Source of the DNA: an uncultured Campylobacter sp.
GTDB taxonomy: Bacteria > Campylobacterota > Campylobacteria > Campylobacterales > Campylobacteraceae
Direction of reading: 5' to 3'
Length of the DNA stretch: 9,170 bases
Assembly (NCBI GenBank): GCA_937965895.1
Contig: CALCKS010000252.1
Location: forward strand, 1 to 9,170
The position numbers and the translations under genes are program-made. Of the stretch, positions 5,895-9,170 are shown one piece after another. Under the pieces are notes generated by a model. The model ran no database searches. It worked only from the letters and a program-made list of their open reading frames with translations, and was not told where the DNA came from. Every line of letters starts with the position of its first letter. The first letter of the stretch is position 1.

Positions 5895-6219
5895 TTTTGC
5901 CTAGCGCTTGTTTTATTAGGATATTTTCGCTAGCTAGCTTACTTAGTATATTATCTATACGCTTTTCTCTAAGGGCTAGTTCTCCGATAAGATAATCGGC
6001 CGTTTGTTCGTATTGATCTTTATCAAATCTCTTTTTAAACGATAATCTGACGTCGATATAGTTCATTATGATAACGTGAATCACGAGATAAAAGAAAAAC
6101 GTAATCACGAAAGTATAAAGCAACATCTGTATCGGGTCGCTTAACTTTAACGCCGAAAAAACGACTCCCGTAAAAAATCCGCAAACAGTAAAAAATGCTA
6201 TAAAATTTTCCGCTTTCAA
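5866..6219 (-). CDS. Two-helix membrane protein of the flagellar cluster (Cj0062c/HP1033-like position)
   Basis: This 117-residue protein has no function I can name. It has two hydrophobic segments (about 5-24 and 30-53) separated by a short loop, and then a basic stretch VRLSFKKRFDK (57-67), which suggests a cytoplasmic C-terminus. It ends with a charged helical region (about 68-108) of possible coiled-coil type. The only start is TTG at 6219, with AGGA 7 nt upstream and no in-frame ATG near it. It begins 15 nt behind the flhG stop and overlaps fliA by 29 nt. A small membrane protein holds the same place between flhG and fliA in C. jejuni and H. pylori. That conserved context implies a role linked to FlhF/FlhG or to fliA expression, but this is inference. 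Confidence 0.88.
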   Translation of the reverse strand: MKAENFIAFFTVCGFFTGVVFSALKLSDPIQMLLYTFVITFFFYLVIHVIIMNYIDVRLSFKKRFDKDQYEQTADYLIGELALREKRIDNILSKLASENILIKQALGKNGERNAKAA

Positions 6220-6234
6220 AACTAAATCCTAAAT

Positions 6235-7101
6235 TTAAAATTGCTCAATCATGCGCCTAAAAAAGGCGCTAAAGCTATTGACTTGACCATCTTTAAGCAC
6301 TTTTTGTTCCAATCTCGAAATAAGCCTTTGAGCTATCTGATTTAACTCCAAGCTCGGCAGACAAAATTCGCTATCGTCGGTAAAAAGCGTACGCTGTTTT
6401 ATGCTCTTTGAGACGCTTTTATCCTCGCTAATAGCCCCTAAAAACTCCAAATTTAGCGGATTTTCGATATTTGCTTTGGCTACCTTTTGTATATGCTCAA
6501 ATATCCTCATCGCCTCTTTTTCGTTTTTTACCATATTAAAAACCATCAAAAGATTGTCTTTATCTTTTGAAGTGATTTTTATAACGGCATAGGCGTCCGT
6601 TATCGCTGCGGGATCGGGCATAGTAACCACCACGACCTCGTCTGCAGCCTCTAAAAATAGCCGCGTGTTTCCGCCTATACCCGCGCCCGTGTCGATGATG
6701 ATAAAATCAAGCCCGTCAAGGTTCGCCGACTCGGCAAAAAACTGCTCGCATAAAAATTGATTGTTAAATTTTAATATTTCTTCGCCGCTTTCACCAGGAA
6801 TCAACGTCAAATTCGGCTTTATCTCGATCAAAATATCTTTTAAGGAACATTCGCCTTTTAGTACGTGGAGCAAATTTTTATTAACGCGTACGTTTAAGAT
6901 GACATCTAAATTCGCTAGCCCGATATCCGCGTCAAAAAGAGCGACTCTATACCCGCTTTTGGCCAAGACGTTAGCCAAATTTGCACTTATGGTGCTTTTA
7001 CCTACTCCGCCCTTGCCGCTAGTTACAGCAATAAAATACGTAGTTTTTGCCTTGACTTGGGCGGCCACTATGCCTTTTAGTTTCTCGGCCTGATTACTCA
7101 T
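6235..7101 (-). CDS. flhG: Flagellar number regulator FlhG (YlxH/FleN), MinD-family ATPase
   Basis: FlhG is a membrane-cycling ATPase that limits flagellar number and stimulates FlhF GTPase. In C. jejuni it also affects cell-division placement. The 288-residue protein has the deviant Walker A box SGKGGVGKST (28-37) with signature Lys30 and catalytic Lys35. The switch I region FDADIGLANLD is at 56-66 and the Walker B/switch II region IIIDTGAGIGG at 134-144. The N-terminal NQAEKLKGIV (3-12) resembles the DQAxxLR FlhF-activating helix, with conservative changes. The last 12 residues (FSAFFRRMIEQF) form a MinD-like amphipathic membrane-targeting helix. The ATG overlaps the flhF stop by 8 nt and AAGGA lies 5 nt upstream, so FlhF and FlhG should be made in fixed proportion. 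Confidence 0.96.
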   Translation of the reverse strand: MSNQAEKLKGIVAAQVKAKTTYFIAVTSGKGGVGKSTISANLANVLAKSGYRVALFDADIGLANLDVILNVRVNKNLLHVLKGECSLKDILIEIKPNLTLIPGESGEEILKFNNQFLCEQFFAESANLDGLDFIIIDTGAGIGGNTRLFLEAADEVVVVTMPDPAAITDAYAVIKITSKDKDNLLMVFNMVKNEKEAMRIFEHIQKVAKANIENPLNLEFLGAISEDKSVSKSIKQRTLFTDDSEFCLPSLELNQIAQRLISRLEQKVLKDGQVNSFSAFFRRMIEQF

Positions 7102-8503
7102 TATGTTCCTTGCTAAATCCCTCTAATACGCAACTTACTAAAAATTCGCTCTTTGCCACCAAGATATCGTCCGGTACCTCCTGGCCGACAGAGAAAAAAC
7201 TAACAGGCTTATTCGTCTCGTAAACTAGAGAAAATACGTTGCCAAAAATCTTCGTCTCGTCAAATTTGGTAATGATCAGGGTGTCGATGTCAAGAAAGCT
7301 AAATCCGTTGTAAATTTCAAGCATATCTTCGATCTTTGCTCCTGCAGAGAGCACCAAATGCACGTCTATATGTGTATCCGAGCTTTTTAAAAATTTTTCT
7401 AGCCTTGATAGCTTTTCTTTATCGTACTGCGAGCTACCCGTGGTGTCTATGAGGATCACTTCGCAGTGATTTAGCTGCTTTAGAGCGTTTTTAAAATCAT
7501 CAACTTCGATAACGTCAAGGATCGGAAGCTTCATCATCTTGGCGTATTGAAACAGCTGCTCGACCGCCCCGATACGGTAGGTATCAAGCGTGATGATGCC
7601 CGTTTTTGCACGCTTACCGTCTCCATAAGCAAATCTTGCAGCAAGTTTAGCTAGAGTCGTAGTTTTACCAACTCCCGTAGGCCCAACCAGCATCATTATC
7701 TTTTGTTTTCTATCGTCCTCTTCGCTTCTGCACGGCAGCATCTTTCTAAGCAGCGAGCTAAAATATCTCCTAACCGCAGTCGGATTAGCCTTCATCTGAG
7801 GCGACATATTTTCCACGGTTATTTTCATTATCTGCTCTAGGTGTTCCTCTTTCATGCCGCTATTTTTGGCGTCTTTGTAGATACCGGCAAACTCGGGCGG
7901 TATGCTTAGGTTGTTTCTAGCACCCGCTCGCTCCTCCCAGAACATATCGGCTATCATATTTACTTTTTCGCTTAGTGCGCTCACCTGCCTTGCGACATCG
8001 TCTATCTTTTTATCGTAGTTTTGATCTTGGCGGCTTGGCATAGTTTCTATATTTGCTATTTGGCTTATCTCCTTTGCGGCTTTTGAGATGTTTAGGAGTA
8101 TGTCTTCGCCGCTATTTTGAACGGTTTTATAGTTTTGATTTTGCGAGGCTGAGCTCGTGGAGTTTTGGCTAAAATTTGCCGCAGCTAAAGCGCTTTGAGC
8201 TTCGACTTCAAAAAGCTCGCGCTCGTCTAAAATAATCTTTTGCGGTCTTTCCTCTTTTGCTACCTGAGCGCGCAAAAAGTCCTCGTAGCCCTTTAAATTT
8301 TGCTTTTGCGGCTGATTTTTTTTCTGCTCGCTCGCATCCTCTTCGACGCTGACTAAAATTTCATAAAGCGGCTTTTTGTTTATCGTCTTTGGCTGAATTT
8401 GCTTCGTCGTTACCAAGATCGCCCTCTCGCCGCACTGAGCCTGCGCCTTTTTTAGCGCCTCCATACTGCTCTCGCCGGTAAACGTATAAAACTTCGTCGC
8501 CAA
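7094..8503 (-). CDS. flhF: Flagellar placement GTPase FlhF (SRP family)
   Basis: FlhF is an SRP-type GTPase at the cell pole that fixes where the flagellum is built. In Campylobacter it is also needed for sigma-54-dependent flagellar genes. The 469-residue protein has an N-terminal B domain (about 1-55), a Gln/Asn/Ser-rich linker (about 57-135), a helical N domain (about 205-260) and the G domain. G1 is GPTGVGKTT at 274-282. The SRP insertion/G2 region is LDTYRIGAVEQL at 306-317. G3 is DTTG at 353-356, G4 is TKFD at 412-415 and G5 is SVGQ at 438-441. All nucleotide-binding residues look intact. The start codon is TTG, 5 nt behind a strong AAGGAG, and no better ATG start precedes the conserved B domain. 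It is preceded by a 112-nt gap after folK and overlaps flhG. Confidence 0.97.
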   Translation of the reverse strand: MATKFYTFTGESSMEALKKAQAQCGERAILVTTKQIQPKTINKKPLYEILVSVEEDASEQKKNQPQKQNLKGYEDFLRAQVAKEERPQKIILDERELFEVEAQSALAAANFSQNSTSSASQNQNYKTVQNSGEDILLNISKAAKEISQIANIETMPSRQDQNYDKKIDDVARQVSALSEKVNMIADMFWEERAGARNNLSIPPEFAGIYKDAKNSGMKEEHLEQIMKITVENMSPQMKANPTAVRRYFSSLLRKMLPCRSEEDDRKQKIMMLVGPTGVGKTTTLAKLAARFAYGDGKRAKTGIITLDTYRIGAVEQLFQYAKMMKLPILDVIEVDDFKNALKQLNHCEVILIDTTGSSQYDKEKLSRLEKFLKSSDTHIDVHLVLSAGAKIEDMLEIYNGFSFLDIDTLIITKFDETKIFGNVFSLVYETNKPVSFFSVGQEVPDDILVAKSEFLVSCVLEGFSKEHNE

Positions 8504-8615
8504 ATCTTCTCCTTCGTTTCTCGCTAAATTTCGCCGCCTCTAGCCCAAATCGTCGCGGCAAAGGCTATGCATTTTCCGTTCCTGCTTCAAATTTAGGCTT
8601 TGCGGCCGCTAAATT
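8504..8615. other. folK-flhF intergenic leader
   Basis: This is the only sizeable gap in the operon. It holds the AAATTTAG inverted repeat and, on the minus strand, a 10-codon frame at 8540-8572 (MHSLCRDDLG, stop TAG) whose ATG lies 7 nt behind AGGA. I see no convincing sigma-70, sigma-54 or sigma-28 promoter, so flhF may depend on read-through from pepP-folK. Confidence 0.45.
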
Positions 8616-8616
8616 T
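8589..8616. repeat. AAATTTAG inverted repeat behind folK
   Basis: AAATTTAG (8589-8596) and CTAAATTT (8609-8616) are perfect 8-bp inverted arms around a 12-nt GC-rich loop. They lie at the folK stop codon. This could be a weak attenuating or mRNA-processing hairpin between folK and flhF. Confidence 0.5.
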
Positions 8617-9116
8617 TAAAATCTCACTCCGCTTTTGCTAACGCGCTTCATCGTCCCAAGCGGCAAAATCACGCTAGCCCTGCTTTGCGCGCCCGGATGC
8701 GGTAGCGCCAGCCGCGCATCATTCCTGTTTCGTCCGCTAAAATACAAAATGTCTATATCAAGCGTCCTGGGCGCGTTTTTAAAGCTTCGCACGCGTCCAA
8801 AACGCCTTTCTAAATTTGCCGTTATTTTTAAAATTTGCCTCGCGGCAAGGCTCGTTTGCACGAGCATTACGGCGTTTGTAAAATCCGCCTGCTCTTTAAA
8901 CCCAAACGCCTCGTTTATAAGGAGTGCCGAGTTTTCCACGACATGAAACCTGGTGTCTCGGCTGAGTTTAAAATGCAGCCCATTAAAGCGCTTTTTCACG
9001 TCGCCAATATTACCGCCCAGCCCCAAAATAACGCTATTTTTAAAACCCGGTTTAAAATCAAAAACCTTCGGGAAAAAGAGGCATTTGCCAAACCGCCTCG
9101 CCCCCGCTACCCTCAT
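8616..9116 (-). CDS. folK: 2-amino-4-hydroxy-6-hydroxymethyldihydropteridine diphosphokinase (HPPK)
   Basis: FolK transfers pyrophosphate from ATP to 6-hydroxymethyl-7,8-dihydropterin, the step before dihydropteroate synthase in folate synthesis, in the cytoplasm. The 166-residue protein carries the HPPK signatures. These are LGLGGNIGD at 31-39, DFTNAVMLVQTSL at 78-90, LERRFGRVR at 102-110, and PRTLDIDIL at 116-124 with Mg-binding Asp120 and Asp122. LPHP at 138-141 is followed by the family's C-terminal ILPL. The domain begins near residue 28. The 27-residue N-terminal extension (with CLFFPKVFDFKPGFKNS) seems typical of this bacterial group. The ATG overlaps the upstream peptidase stop in an ATGA arrangement, indicating translational coupling. 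No strong Shine-Dalgarno sequence is visible. Confidence 0.95.
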   Translation of the reverse strand: MRVAGARRFGKCLFFPKVFDFKPGFKNSVILGLGGNIGDVKKRFNGLHFKLSRDTRFHVVENSALLINEAFGFKEQADFTNAVMLVQTSLAARQILKITANLERRFGRVRSFKNAPRTLDIDILYFSGRNRNDARLALPHPGAQSRASVILPLGTMKRVSKSGVRF

Positions 9117-9170
9117 AAAATTTCAGCCCCGTTTTCGCGCACGACCACGACGTCCTCGATGCGCACGCCA
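9113..9170 (-). CDS. C-terminal end of an M24-family Xaa-Pro aminopeptidase/dipeptidase (partial)
   Basis: Only the last 18 residues are inside the window. They begin GVRIEDVVVV and end AEIL before TGA (9115-9113). GxRIED is the C-terminal signature of the pita-bread metallopeptidases PepP/PepQ, in which the glutamate is a metal ligand. The stop overlaps the folK start by 4 nt. In H. pylori a proline peptidase gene sits next to folK and flhF in the same order, which supports the call. PepP and PepQ cannot be told apart from this fragment. Confidence 0.8.
   Translation of the reverse strand, partial: GVRIEDVVVVRENGAEIL

Noticed and set aside
8361..8561. Minus-strand frame of 66 codons upstream of and inside flhF
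   Set aside because: Very Arg/Lys/Ala-rich, a shadow of the flhF N-terminal coding region in another frame.
1..9170. CRISPR arrays, insertion sequences, tRNA genes, defence or secondary-metabolism loci
   Set aside because: No regularly spaced direct repeats, transposase motifs, tRNA cloverleaf signatures or matching protein families were visible on either strand.

Overview
The window reads as a chromosomal segment of a Campylobacter species. The gene order pepP/pepQ end, folK, flhF, flhG, a small membrane protein, fliA, fliM, fliY is the flagellar cluster known from Campylobacter and Helicobacter. The coding base composition looks near 45% GC by eye, well above C. jejuni. That points to the oral/intestinal group around C. 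curvus, C. rectus and C. showae rather than to C. jejuni. The species assignment is an inference. All confidently called genes lie on the minus strand.

Layout from right to left, in the direction of transcription. At 9170-9113 is the C-terminal end of an M24-family Xaa-Pro aminopeptidase. It overlaps folK by 4 nt (8616-9116). A 112-nt gap with an AAATTT-armed inverted repeat and a possible 10-codon upstream ORF leads to flhF (8503, TTG start with a strong Shine-Dalgarno). Then follow flhG, a 117-residue two-helix membrane protein (TTG start), fliA (sigma-28), fliM and fliY, joined by overlaps or short spacings. A candidate terminator follows fliY. After a 419-nt non-coding stretch rich in inverted repeats comes a LOG-family phosphoribohydrolase-like gene. 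Just behind it is a 36-codon membrane microprotein gene with a good ribosome binding site. A further 575-nt non-coding stretch contains a long, nearly perfect hairpin. It precedes mnmA, the tRNA 2-thiouridylase, which is followed by a 12-bp hairpin. The first 45 bases may be the tail of a plus-strand gene.

How the genes fit together. FlhF (SRP-type GTPase) places the polar flagellum, and FlhG (MinD-type ATPase) limits number and helps position. FliM and FliY form part of the switch/C-ring, and FliM carries the CheY-binding N-terminal motif. FliA transcribes late flagellar genes. The unnamed membrane protein sits exactly between the FlhF/FlhG pair and FliA. PepP and FolK at the head of the operon are metabolic genes. 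MnmA and the LOG-like enzyme are not flagellar.

The most striking unexplained signal is the hexamer AAATTT. I counted about 65 copies by eye where three or four would be expected by chance. It is densest between genes and often sits in the arms of inverted repeats. It matches the RAATTY methylation motif linked to DNA uptake in C. jejuni. I see no CRISPR array, insertion sequence, tRNA or rRNA, and no evident novel defence or biosynthetic system.
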